DNA from: JBHENC01 sp046262295
Lineage (GTDB): Bacteria > Acidobacteriota > Blastocatellia > Pyrinomonadales > Pyrinomonadaceae
DNA length: 64,000 bases
Reading direction: 5' to 3'
Assembly (NCBI GenBank): GCA_046262295.1
Contig: JBHENC010000001.1
Location: 496,001-560,000, forward strand
Position 1 is the stretch's first letter. Each line of letters opens with the position of its first letter. Position numbers and translations under genes: made by a program. The notes beneath the pieces were generated by a model that worked only from the letters and a program-made list of their open reading frames with translations, was not told the origin of the DNA and ran no database searches. Below are positions 44,085 to 52,663 of this stretch, in pieces.

Positions 44085-44855
44085 ATGCGAAACCATAAGA
44101 GAAAACCTGTCCTGCTTTTTATTTCACTTGTTGTCGTTGTAGTGACTGCGATGGCAACACTGCGGGGTCAAACCGAAATTGGGAAGCCTCATAAAGACCA
44201 ACGAACACGTACAAGTAATGACAGCCAATTTCCTTCTGTAGATTATGACTCTCAAGAGTCTGTAGCATCAGAACAAGAAGAGGTGCGACGAGCGCGTGGA
44301 AATCTTTACAAAGGGAACGGTATTAAGGAAGACCCAAGAGTGAAGATTATAACGGATACTGATAGTTTGATAGAAAGGCTACCATCTCTGCCAATCCCTC
44401 AAAGCGATGTTATCGTGCTTGGTGAAGTTACTAAGGCACAAGCCTTTTTATCAACTGACAAAACCGGCGTCTACTCTGAATTTAATGTTCATATTGATGA
44501 AGTTTTGAAAGATAAAACAGGCGGAAATCTTTCCCCGAGTGCTGAAATCGTAATAAACCGTTCAGGCGGACGTGTGAGATTTCCATCAGGGCATATTCAA
44601 GTTTACACTTCATCTGGTCAGGGTATGCCAATAGCAAACGGACGCTATCTTCTTTTCCTTAAACACAATAATGCCCAAAGTTTCTTTCTGTTGACCGGAT
44701 ATGAATTTCGTAGTGGTCTCGTATTGCCAGTAGATAACGTAAGTAGTCAGGATATATATAAATCGTTTGATGAAACCGTCTTTCTCAATGAAATACGAAC
44801 CTCTATTGCCGGTTATTCAAATGCCCCATCTGAGAAAGGTGGTCAAAAACAATGA
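44085..44855 (+). CDS. AT-rich secreted hypothetical protein
   Basis: The 256-residue protein has a basic-hydrophobic N-terminal signal segment (residues about 8-25), a charged linker and a beta-rich domain beginning near SDVIVLGEVTKAQAFLS, with YSEFNVHIDEVLKDKT and ANGRYLLFLKH. I do not recognise the family. Its base composition is markedly lower in GC than the core genes. The ATG at 44085 has AAAGGA eight bases upstream. Its stop overlaps the start of the protease gene by four bases (ATGA), so the two are translationally coupled and probably work together. Confidence 0.75.
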   Translation: MRNHKRKPVLLFISLVVVVVTAMATLRGQTEIGKPHKDQRTRTSNDSQFPSVDYDSQESVASEQEEVRRARGNLYKGNGIKEDPRVKIITDTDSLIERLPSLPIPQSDVIVLGEVTKAQAFLSTDKTGVYSEFNVHIDEVLKDKTGGNLSPSAEIVINRSGGRVRFPSGHIQVYTSSGQGMPIANGRYLLFLKHNNAQSFFLLTGYEFRSGLVLPVDNVSSQDIYKSFDETVFLNEIRTSIAGYSNAPSEKGGQKQ

Positions 44856-46195
44856 AAATCACTCAACGCCATTTCATTGTTTTTATCTTATTGGCTTTTT
44901 GTTTACTAACTTTACTGTTGGGAAGAAAGGGACTGGTCGTGGAGGGTCAAGGCTGCCCGTCATTAGAACCTGTTACGGTTGGCACAAATCCGCCAGCATC
45001 ACGAGATGCATGGCCGGCATATGCTCATGTTAAAGTTAACATTGCACAGAATTACAAATACAATGGTGTAACATACAGCTACAACGATACCGAAATTCAA
45101 GCTATCAAAACTGCGTTCCAGAACTGGCAAAACAGTGGCAACTGTTCTGGCGTCATCTTTATTCAGTTTATTATAGTAAACTTGGAAGACCCATATAATC
45201 TCGATACTAACGGGAATTACGTTTTTATTCATAAAGATTTGCTGGAACCTCGAGCCGATGGTACACCCCGCTTAGCAAGAACAAGTGATGCCAGCGACGG
45301 CGCTTCGCTTGTGTATGCAGGTATAGTTACAGATGCTCGTATTACTAATATGACAGCTTTTGCTAAAACGGTAGCACATGAAATAGGACATACTTATGGA
45401 TTAGAACATTGTAGTAATGGTGAAGCTTGTGGTTCAGTAATGGATGGTGCGGGTGATTATAACGATGCAGGGCCGGGATTCACGGCTCCTACATACTGTG
45501 ACGTTTTAGCAGCAAGGGCTGCGGGGAATTACTCATGCCCACCACCCAACGGAGGAGGTGGCCAGGAATGCAACACACCAATACCGTGCTCTTACGAGCT
45601 AACCGCGCAGGACTCCGGCGCGCCATCGGACTCATCAGCGCAGTGCTGCCAGCTTAGCCCCATCGTCATTGATATTGCTGGCGACGGCTTCGCCTTCACT
45701 TCCGCGCAGAACGGCGTGGACTTCGACTTCGACGGCGACTCTATCAAACACCGGCTCTCCTGGACATCTGCCAACAGCGATGAGGCATGGCTGGCGCTTG
45801 ATCGCAATAATAACGCAGTGATAGACGACGGTACGGAGCTGTTCGGCAACATCACGCCCCAGCCTGACTCGCTGCACCGCAACGGCTTTCTCGCTCTGGC
45901 CGAGTATGACAAAGCGGAGAGTGGCGGCAATGGAGATGGCATGATAGATAGCCGTGATGTGATCTTCAGTGAATTAAGACTATGGCAGGACATGAATCAT
46001 AACGGCAGCTCGGAAGCCGGAGAGTTACATACGTTGCCGGAGTTGGGCGTAGAATCCATTGCGCTTGATTACAAAGAATCCAGACGCACGGACAGATATG
46101 GCAATCAATTCCGGTATAGAGCGAAGGTGTACGGCACAAATCATGCCGATTTGGGAAGGTGGGCGTATGATGTGTTTCTGCAAAAAGCGCCATAG
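44852..46195 (+). CDS. Secreted metzincin-like metalloprotease with calcium-binding-type C-terminus
   Basis: The 447-residue protein has a signal peptide (hydrophobic residues 8-23). The catalytic domain carries the zinc-binding motif HEIGHTYGLEH (residues about 176-186) and a Met-turn candidate SVMDG near 202, the arrangement of matrixin/metzincin proteases. The C-terminal part is separate, with FDFDGDS, LALDRNNNAVIDDGTELFG and NGDGMIDSRDVIFSELRLWQ, resembling calcium-binding or dockerin-like modules. Codon use changes sharply near 45560-45600: AT-rich before, GC-rich after, suggesting fusion of an acquired catalytic domain with a native C-terminal module. The start overlaps the previous gene by four bases. 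Confidence 0.82.
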   Translation: MKITQRHFIVFILLAFCLLTLLLGRKGLVVEGQGCPSLEPVTVGTNPPASRDAWPAYAHVKVNIAQNYKYNGVTYSYNDTEIQAIKTAFQNWQNSGNCSGVIFIQFIIVNLEDPYNLDTNGNYVFIHKDLLEPRADGTPRLARTSDASDGASLVYAGIVTDARITNMTAFAKTVAHEIGHTYGLEHCSNGEACGSVMDGAGDYNDAGPGFTAPTYCDVLAARAAGNYSCPPPNGGGGQECNTPIPCSYELTAQDSGAPSDSSAQCCQLSPIVIDIAGDGFAFTSAQNGVDFDFDGDSIKHRLSWTSANSDEAWLALDRNNNAVIDDGTELFGNITPQPDSLHRNGFLALAEYDKAESGGNGDGMIDSRDVIFSELRLWQDMNHNGSSEAGELHTLPELGVESIALDYKESRRTDRYGNQFRYRAKVYGTNHADLGRWAYDVFLQKAP

Positions 46196-46220
46196 GTAAA
46201 CCTGTCAAGTTAAAAGTAAA

Positions 46221-46249
46221 AGGCTGCTCTGCATAGAGCGGCCTTTCTC
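46221..46249 (+). terminator. Terminator after the protease gene
   Basis: AGGCTGCTCT (46221-46230) pairs with AGAGCGGCCT (46235-46244), with one G-U pair and a GCAT loop, and is followed by TTCTC. It closes the AT-rich module. Confidence 0.75.
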
Positions 46250-46409
46250 ATTTGTCGCTGACAGGGCTATCTTTCAACAGTGTAAGATTCTCTTAATTCG
46301 ACAAGACCTATACTTTTCGACCAAAGTCACACTGTGTATTAAATTTGCAAAATCTTCGCTTACGCGAAAATTCCTCCTTAAAGCTCGATCTTTGTGAAGC
46401 CGTGCCCTA

Positions 46410-46829
46410 TTACCTGGCGAAGACCTGCGCGATGTCTGCGAAGGCTTTGAATTCGAGCGCGTTGCCGCTCGGGTCTAGAAAAAACATTGTCGCCTGCTCG
46501 CCCGTCTGTCCGGCAAAGCGTGTGTACGGCTCGATGACGAAACGTATGCCCGCCGCGCGCACGCGCTCCGCCAATTCATGCCATTGCTGCATTGAGAGGA
46601 TCACGCCGAAATGCGGAACCGGCACGTCGTGCCCGTCAACCGCGTTGGCACTCTCGACGCCGCTTTTGCCCGGCTGTAAATGTGCGACAATCTGATGGCC
46701 GTACAGATCGAAGTCTATCCATGTCTCGCTGCTGCGCCCTTCCGGGCAACCCATCACACCGCCGTAAAAGGCTCGCGCCGCCGCAAGGTCATGAACCGGA
46801 AACGCCAAGTGAAACGAACTATTCATCAC
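46410..46829 (-). CDS. VOC-family protein (glyoxalase/bleomycin-resistance-like), intact copy
   Basis: The 139-residue product has the paired beta-alpha-beta-beta-beta modules of the vicinal oxygen chelate fold: FHLAFPVHDLAAARAFYGGV at 6-25, DLYGHQIVAHL in the middle and MFFLDPSGNALEFKAF near the C-terminus. VOC proteins include glyoxalases, ring-cleavage dioxygenases and antibiotic-binding proteins; the substrate is unknown. A 5'-truncated near-copy lies 2888 bp to the left in the same orientation. This full-length copy is presumably the ancestral one because its 5' end is complete and joins normal GC-rich sequence. Confidence 0.88.
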   Translation of the reverse strand: MMNSSFHLAFPVHDLAAARAFYGGVMGCPEGRSSETWIDFDLYGHQIVAHLQPGKSGVESANAVDGHDVPVPHFGVILSMQQWHELAERVRAAGIRFVIEPYTRFAGQTGEQATMFFLDPSGNALEFKAFADIAQVFAR

Positions 46830-46917
46830 TCATTCTCCGCCGCTAACGAGTAAGCGTATGGCTGTCGTCGCGTATTCCAATCTCTCGTCCTCATCATCTC
46901 TGTTTTCACATTGGGAT

Positions 46918-48045
46918 TCAAGGCAAAAAGGACGCGCGCCCGCCGCGCCCGATACGCATATTCGTGAGCCACCACAGAGAGCGACGTTTTAATGCGGAAG
47001 GCATGAGTTGCTCTGTGATGACCGGCGTGCGTTGAATTGTTCCGTCTGTTGAATGAAGTATCGCGTTGCCGGTAAAACGTAAATAGAAGAAGCTGCTGTC
47101 AACCGGCGTTTGCTGCTCGATTTGCAAACTCCATTGCGCCGCGCCTTCACCGGCGATGAGTCGAAGATCACGCGGATAGCGTAAGCCGAAGAGATGCCTG
47201 CGCCAGCGGGAGGCATGGAATTGCGGTTCGTAACTTATTAATTTCTTGTCGCGCACCGTATATAGGCGGACGACGGGCTGTGTTTGCCCGTGTTCGAGAT
47301 AGCGGTAAAAGATCGCGGTCGAATCTATGAAGTGCGCGCGTCCCCATTGCCATTCGCAGATCGTCGCAGGCATCCAGCGCGTATCGCGGTTGTGATCGTG
47401 ATAACCCGTGCCCGCCCACTCGCGCCTCTCGCTCTGCTTGCCGTTTGCTTCACTGATATTAATCGTTCCCACAACACGGCAGCGCGGCGCAACGAGATTC
47501 CAAACGTGCGCGGTAGTTTCATTGACCGCCTTTGTTTCATCGCTTGATGAGAAATTACCTTCAATCATTTTCCATGCAAGCGAAGCTTGCAGCCGCCGCC
47601 CGCCGCGCAGAGGCGTGTCAAGCTGCAACTCGTAAATTGCTTCGCCCGTTTTGCTTAACCCGAAACAATTGCTTCCGATGCGGCATTCGGGATGATCCGT
47701 GCGGGCGCTTAATTCGTGCGGCTCATATTCATTGATCGCGCGCCAGACGAAATGCCCGTCGCGGTAAAGACTGACGGCGACGGCAGGGAATTCGCCTGCC
47801 TGCGGCGGTTCGCGCGTGCCCTGCAAGTGTTCGGCAACAGCGCGATTGTAGCGTGGCGAAAACATAAAGCCCGCGAGAAAGATGATCACCAGCGTTTCGC
47901 GCCCGTCGTCGCTCGTCGCATCGAAATACCACCATTCGTAGGCTCCGGCCTCTGTGTCCGCGTGCCACACGTCATCGCGTATGCTTGATAGAGCGCGCAG
48001 CCCGCCAATATCCGAAAAGGCTGTCTTCTCATTTATGAATTTCAC
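46918..48045 (-). CDS. CrtC-like carotenoid 1,2-hydratase
   Basis: The protein (375 residues) contains GAYEWWYFDATSDDGRETLV near residues 33-52 and the segment GTGYHDHNRDTRW near residues 220-232, both typical of CrtC/hydroxyneurosporene synthase and related AttH-like lipocalin-fold proteins. These add water across a terminal double bond of acyclic carotenoids. The enzyme would fit the phytoene synthase encoded at 3.5 kb, although no desaturase lies beside either gene. Some AttH-like proteins are not carotenoid enzymes, so the reaction is an inference. The aldehyde dehydrogenase gene is divergent from it. Confidence 0.75.
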   Translation of the reverse strand: MKFINEKTAFSDIGGLRALSSIRDDVWHADTEAGAYEWWYFDATSDDGRETLVIIFLAGFMFSPRYNRAVAEHLQGTREPPQAGEFPAVAVSLYRDGHFVWRAINEYEPHELSARTDHPECRIGSNCFGLSKTGEAIYELQLDTPLRGGRRLQASLAWKMIEGNFSSSDETKAVNETTAHVWNLVAPRCRVVGTINISEANGKQSERREWAGTGYHDHNRDTRWMPATICEWQWGRAHFIDSTAIFYRYLEHGQTQPVVRLYTVRDKKLISYEPQFHASRWRRHLFGLRYPRDLRLIAGEGAAQWSLQIEQQTPVDSSFFYLRFTGNAILHSTDGTIQRTPVITEQLMPSALKRRSLWWLTNMRIGRGGRASFLP

Positions 48046-48219
48046 GCGCGTAAGAGTACAGGCGAATCGCGGAGATTGAAAAGCTTGCAGGAAGAACTTA
48101 GACTTAGGTGCTGGCGCAGTGTTGAAGTAGAATTATAGCCATCGAAATGGCGGATGGAATAAAGCCGCCGCCGCTCATCGTCTGAAGCAAACATTTCACA
48201 TCTTAAAGGAGTAACTCTT

Positions 48220-49728
48220 ATGTCATCCGCACAACCGACCGCCGGCAATACGCCGCGACGTTATCAACTTCTTATTGACGGAAAGTGGGTGGACGCCGAA
48301 TCCGGCAAGACTTTCGAGACGCCGAATCCGGCCACCGGCCAAACTTTAGCCGAAGTCGCCGAAGGCGATGCCGCCGACATCGAAAAAGCAGTGCAGGCCG
48401 CGCGCCGCGCTTACGAAGGCAAGTGGTCGAAGATGAGCGCGCGTGATCGCGGGCGACTTCTTTACAAGCTGTCGCAACTCATCGAACAGAACGCCGCCGA
48501 ACTCGCCGCGCTCGAGACCGCCGACAACGGCAAGCCGATACGCGAATCATCCTACGTGGACATTCCGCAGGTCGTCGAAAATTTTGAATACTTCGCGGGC
48601 TTCGCCACCAAGATCGAAGGCGAAACGATTCCCGTCTCCGGCCAGATGTTGAACTACACCTTGCGCGAACCTCTTGGCGTCTGCGGCCAGATCATCCCTT
48701 GGAACTTTCCGCTTTTGATGGCTGCGTGGAAACTCGCGCCCGCGCTCGCGGCAGGCAACACGATTGTCTTAAAGCCTGCCGAACAAACGCCCGTCACCGC
48801 GATGGAGCTTGGAAAGTTGATACAGGAAGCGGGCTTTCCAGACGGCGTCGTTAACATCGTTCCCGGCTACGGCGAAACGGCGGGCGCAGCCCTCGCGTCG
48901 CATCCGGGCGTGGACAAAGTCGCGTTCACAGGCTCGACTGAAGTCGGCAAGATAATCGCGCGCGCGGCTGCCGACAATCTCACCAAAGTCTCGCTTGAAC
49001 TCGGCGGCAAAGCGCCCAACATCGTCTTCGCCGACGCCGACATCGAACAGGCCGTCAGCGGCGCGATGATGGGCATCTTCTTTAATCAGGGACAGGTTTG
49101 CTGCGCCGGTTCGCGCCTCTTCCTCGCCGAAGAAGTGAAGGACGAATTTCTCGAACGGTTCAAAGAGCGCGCGCAAAAAGTCAAAGTCGGCGACCCGATG
49201 AACAAAGAAACGCTGATGGGGCCGCAAGTCTCCTGCGAACAACTCGACCGCATCAAAGGCTACGTGGACATCGCGCGCACCGAAGGCGCAACCGTCTACG
49301 CGGGCGGCGGCGCGCCGCAACTCGACGCAGAGTTTCAGAAAGGCTTCTTCTTTCAACCGACGATTTTCAGCGAAGTCAAAAACAGTATGCGCGTCGCGCA
49401 GGAAGAAATCTTCGGCCCCGTCGCATCCGTCATCACTTTCAAGGACGAAGCCGATTTGCTCAAACAGGCGAACGATACTATCTACGGCCTTTCGGCAGGC
49501 ATCTGGACGCGCGACATCACACGTGCGCACCGCTTCGCCCGAGACATTAAAGCGGGCACGGTCTGGATTAATACTTTCAATATGTTCAACGCCGCCGCGC
49601 CGTTTGGCGGCTACAAGCAATCCGGCTACGGGCGCGAGATGGGCAAGCACGCGCTCGAAATGTACACGCACATCAAGAGCGTCTGGGTTGATCTCTCAGG
49701 CAAGCCGATTGGCTGGTACGGCAAATAG
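48220..49728 (+). CDS. Aldehyde dehydrogenase family protein
   Basis: This NAD(P)-dependent enzyme oxidises aldehydes to acids in the cytoplasm. The 502-residue product has the cofactor motif FTGSTEVG, the general base Glu in LELGGK (near 262) and the catalytic Cys in QVCCAGSR (near 296), all intact. The length and CAGSR motif match the class 1/2 ALDH or betaine/retinaldehyde-like group. Substrate not assigned. The ATG at 48220 has AAAGGAG upstream. It stands alone between the divergent CrtC-like gene and a convergent regulator gene. Confidence 0.92.
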   Translation: MSSAQPTAGNTPRRYQLLIDGKWVDAESGKTFETPNPATGQTLAEVAEGDAADIEKAVQAARRAYEGKWSKMSARDRGRLLYKLSQLIEQNAAELAALETADNGKPIRESSYVDIPQVVENFEYFAGFATKIEGETIPVSGQMLNYTLREPLGVCGQIIPWNFPLLMAAWKLAPALAAGNTIVLKPAEQTPVTAMELGKLIQEAGFPDGVVNIVPGYGETAGAALASHPGVDKVAFTGSTEVGKIIARAAADNLTKVSLELGGKAPNIVFADADIEQAVSGAMMGIFFNQGQVCCAGSRLFLAEEVKDEFLERFKERAQKVKVGDPMNKETLMGPQVSCEQLDRIKGYVDIARTEGATVYAGGGAPQLDAEFQKGFFFQPTIFSEVKNSMRVAQEEIFGPVASVITFKDEADLLKQANDTIYGLSAGIWTRDITRAHRFARDIKAGTVWINTFNMFNAAAPFGGYKQSGYGREMGKHALEMYTHIKSVWVDLSGKPIGWYGK

Positions 49729-49765
49729 CGAAACAGCCGTAACGATTCCAGCGTGAATAATAACA

Positions 49766-49800
49766 AGACCGCCGCGTGTCCTCTCCCGTCGCGGCGGTCT
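49766..49800. terminator. Hairpin after the aldehyde dehydrogenase gene
   Basis: AGACCGCCGCG (49766-49776) pairs perfectly with CGCGGCGGTCT (49790-49800) around a 13-nt loop. A smaller hairpin, TCGGGATG...CATCCCGA, follows at 49837-49859 just before the convergent gene's stop. Neither has a strong T-run. Confidence 0.55.
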
Positions 49801-49860
49801 CGGGCACAAGGCGCTTCCGTAAAGAAGGCCGTGCCGTCGGGATGGTGCACGCATCCCGAT

Positions 49861-51768
49861 TCAATAAGGGTCTAGGCTACCTTCAAGCAGGCGCGCAACG
49901 GTTTCGGCAATTATTAAGACATCTTCCGGCTTGCGTAAAAACATATTGGCTCCGGCGGTGTATGCTTCGCTTTCGCAATTGCTTGCCGAAAGCATGATGA
50001 TCGGCGTGCGTCTGTAATGCGGAAAGCTGCGGGACTGGCGCACGAGTTCAAGGCCGCACACGCCCGGCAGCTCGTTATCGAAAAGCAATAGATCGTAGCG
50101 CGCGTCGCTCGCAATCTTTCGCAGGGCGTCGTGTCCGTCTTCGCACACTTCGACGTGCCAGCCCTCCAGCTCCAGAGTGTCTCTGACGGCGTGCAGCATC
50201 ATCCGGTCATCTTCGACGTGCAGGATGGTAACGCAATGCGCTTCGTTATCTTCCTCTATGTCGGGTGAATCTTCGTTGCGCTCGGTGTCGGGAGTAATGA
50301 TGCTACGCCTTCGCGGTCTGGGGGTGATGCGCGCGTGAAGCAGCTTTTTGTGGCGCGTGTTGAGCAGGACGATCAGGTTCTGGTGATGTTTGAAGCCGAG
50401 CAACTGCGCCGCCTTCGACACTGCGCCGCTCGCGTCTTTCAAGGCGCGCTCGATCAGACGCGCTTCGTAGTGGTGTACCGCCTGCCGGAATGAGAAGCCT
50501 TTCCATGACGGGGGGACGGGCAGCGCCCCGAATAAGAAAAGCACGCGGCGGGCGCATTGGCTGAGGCGCACGAGCATACCGGAATGGCGCGAATTGGCGA
50601 GCAACTCGGCGGCGCGTTCATATGTCGCGCTCAAGTCGGCCATCTCCAAACGCTCGCCCATCTCTTCGATTATGGTCAGTGCGGCCTGTCCCGCGCCTTC
50701 GTAGTCTCCGGCATTCTGCGCGATTTCGACGGCGCTCTGGAGCGTCAGCCGCGCCTGCTCGTGATGGTTGGTGCGGGCGAGCGCCGTCCCGTAAGTGGTC
50801 ATCGCTTCGGCTAGGAGAGCCTGCTCGCCGCCCTTTTCGAGAATTCGGACGGCGGCGTGAGCGAGCTTTTCGGCATCGGCATTGCGGCCTTCGGCGAGAA
50901 ACACGCGCGCCCGCGTCTCGTCCACCTGCGCGGTGTGGAGGCTATCCTTGAGGCCGGTAAAAAGTATTTGAGCGAAATCGAGATGCTCATGCGCTTCTTT
51001 GAACTTGCGCACGGTGGAAAACAGGAATCCCAGATTGTTCTCGACGCAGGCAAGGTGGCGCATTTGCCCGGCTTGCTCGAAGTGATAACTCGCGGCAGCA
51101 TATTCGATTAGCGCACGATCAATGTAATCCGCACGGTATTCCACTTGGCCGAGAAACATCAACACAGTGGCGAAGCCAGCATGAAACTTTCCGTTGAGTG
51201 CATGATTATCACTCTTTTCAAATAATTGTGCAGCTTCAATATGAATCCGTAAGGCATCGTTGAATCTCTTTGCCGATCTTTCAACTATTGCACTACGTAA
51301 CAAAGCAACAGCTTTTTGCTCAATGTTTGCGTCAGTAAGTCGGCTCAACGCTTCCTGAAGCAGCACACGCGCTTCGTCAAATGCGCCTTCACGCCAGTAA
51401 CAGTAAGCGAGGTCTGTTTGTGCTTCTGCTACTTTCTCGGCACTCTGTAACGCTTCAAACAACGTGATACTCTCGCTAATCAAGTCTTTCGCCGTTTCCT
51501 GCGTGCCTGCAATCTGCTTGGCGCTGCCGATATATCCGGTCAGCACACCGGCACGTAAAAGCACTTCCGCCGCCGTCGCTTGGTCGAGATTATCTAACAC
51601 GGGGCGTGCGCCGATGACCTGCCACAGTTCACCCAATGCGGTACGCGCCGCTTCGTAGTTGCCCGTCCTTTCCATTTCCTTTGCGAGTTGGCAGCGCAGC
51701 ATTGCCCGTTCGCTATCGGTTAGGTTCGGATCAGCAATTTTGTGACGTAGCTCTTTCACTAAATTCAT
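49861..51768 (-). CDS. TPR-repeat regulator with Fis-type helix-turn-helix and C-terminal receiver domain
   Basis: The 635-residue cytoplasmic protein has tandem TPR-like helical repeats over about residues 1-400. A Fis/NtrC-type DNA-binding helix-turn-helix lies at about 430-480 (LIERALKDASGAVSKAAQLL). A response-regulator receiver domain starts near 510 with TILHVEDDRMM, carries the phospho-acceptor Asp near 564 (LLLFDNELPG) and the conserved Lys near 611 (FLRKPEDV). Such fusions are common in Pyrinomonadales-like genomes and probably read protein-protein cues through the TPRs. No histidine kinase lies nearby. The 5' third (51150-51480) is clearly more AT-rich than the rest. It is divergent from the small secreted-peptide gene. 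Confidence 0.85.
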   Translation of the reverse strand: MNLVKELRHKIADPNLTDSERAMLRCQLAKEMERTGNYEAARTALGELWQVIGARPVLDNLDQATAAEVLLRAGVLTGYIGSAKQIAGTQETAKDLISESITLFEALQSAEKVAEAQTDLAYCYWREGAFDEARVLLQEALSRLTDANIEQKAVALLRSAIVERSAKRFNDALRIHIEAAQLFEKSDNHALNGKFHAGFATVLMFLGQVEYRADYIDRALIEYAAASYHFEQAGQMRHLACVENNLGFLFSTVRKFKEAHEHLDFAQILFTGLKDSLHTAQVDETRARVFLAEGRNADAEKLAHAAVRILEKGGEQALLAEAMTTYGTALARTNHHEQARLTLQSAVEIAQNAGDYEGAGQAALTIIEEMGERLEMADLSATYERAAELLANSRHSGMLVRLSQCARRVLFLFGALPVPPSWKGFSFRQAVHHYEARLIERALKDASGAVSKAAQLLGFKHHQNLIVLLNTRHKKLLHARITPRPRRRSIITPDTERNEDSPDIEEDNEAHCVTILHVEDDRMMLHAVRDTLELEGWHVEVCEDGHDALRKIASDARYDLLLFDNELPGVCGLELVRQSRSFPHYRRTPIIMLSASNCESEAYTAGANMFLRKPEDVLIIAETVARLLEGSLDPY

Positions 51769-51823
51769 ATGAGGATTACCTTTCTGTATGCTTGCAATTA
51801 TATTTGCAACGCGGGTTGTAAAG

Positions 51824-51866
51824 GTGCATCCTAGTTGGCCGGAGCGTTACCGGCGTTAAGATGCAC
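51824..51866. repeat. Nested inverted repeat in a divergent promoter region
   Basis: GTGCATC (51824-51830) pairs with GATGCAC (51860-51866), and inside it GCCGG (51838-51842) pairs with CCGGC (51850-51854). It lies between the divergent genes starting at 51768 (-) and 51945 (+), where an operator or a folded leader could sit. Confidence 0.45.
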
Positions 51867-51944
51867 GTGCGGGTTTCGTCTTGAGTGCTTGGACTACGCT
51901 TAACCATCACTTGTAACCAAAACTAAAACTTTCAGGAGAAAACA

Positions 51945-52172
51945 ATGAAAAACCTAAGACATCTCTGCGCCGCTGCTGCGTTAATTCTTACTCTCGCTTT
52001 TTCTACGCTCGCGGGCGTGATAGAAATTGGAATCGCATCGCCGCCACCAACTCCAACATCAGCAACGGGCATAATAGAAACCGGAGTCGCATCCACCAGC
52101 AGCCAGCCTGCTGCGCCTTCGCTGGCTGAAACTGTGCTAAGCCTGCTGCAAAGCTTGCTCTTGCTCAAATAA
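51945..52172 (+). CDS. Small secreted peptide
   Basis: The 75-residue product has a clear signal peptide (basic start, hydrophobic stretch to about residue 22, cleavage near LAGV) followed by a short Pro/Thr/Ser-rich segment with two similar IEIGIAS and IETGVAS units, and a hydrophobic leucine-rich C-terminus. No known domain. A good ribosome-binding site (CAGGAG) precedes the ATG and a terminator follows directly. It may be a peptide precursor or a small membrane-active peptide; there is no direct evidence. Confidence 0.6.
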   Translation: MKNLRHLCAAAALILTLAFSTLAGVIEIGIASPPPTPTSATGIIETGVASTSSQPAAPSLAETVLSLLQSLLLLK

Positions 52173-52186
52173 CTCTTACTTCCACG

Positions 52187-52225
52187 AAGCCAAGCTGCGC
52201 GACATCTCCAACGCAGCTTGGCTTT
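52187..52225 (+). terminator. Terminator after the small secreted peptide gene
   Basis: AAGCCAAGCTGCG (52187-52199) pairs perfectly with CGCAGCTTGGCTT (52212-52224) around a 12-nt loop, followed by TG. Confidence 0.8.
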
Positions 52226-52663
52226 GTGCCTTCATCTTCACTCACGGCCTCGCTCTCACATAATCAGTCAATTTAGCTAAACTTGTGTAAGCGTTACGTT
52301 TTCGCACCCTTGCAAGAATCTTGCAAGGTCTTACGAAGTGATTGCCAGACCATCCTCCCAGCGCGTACCTGTTGTCGAAATCGCTACGGGCGGCTCGCTT
52401 CACACTCTATATATGCGGCGAGTGCCTAGAATCGGGGGCGAGGTGGCTTTCCGTCATGCAGGAGAGTAACCCTGTGCGCGCCGGAAATCAACAGTTTTCT
52501 TTTGCTATTTGGATGAATTTAGAGAAGTTATAATATCTTGCAAAAAAAATTGCAGTAAGTTCATAGCCATGTTAATATCCGGCCTGCGCACTTTATTAAC
52601 GCCGGTGGGTTCTCAAAAAACTTCGCCGGTCTCACATCAACCCTCTAACAAAAGGAAAACATC
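52226..52663. other. Intergenic region with a 21-bp palindrome
   Basis: CCTTGCAAGA-A-TCTTGCAAGG at 52308-52328 is a perfect inverted repeat of two 10-bp arms with one central base, which looks like a regulator binding site. CGCCGGT occurs twice as a direct repeat shortly before the gene at 52664. I see no convincing gene in this stretch. Confidence 0.5.

Noticed and set aside
52342..52533. A 63-codon frame on the plus strand between small peptide genes
   Set aside because: Its composition and codon use do not look coding, and there is no ribosome-binding site.
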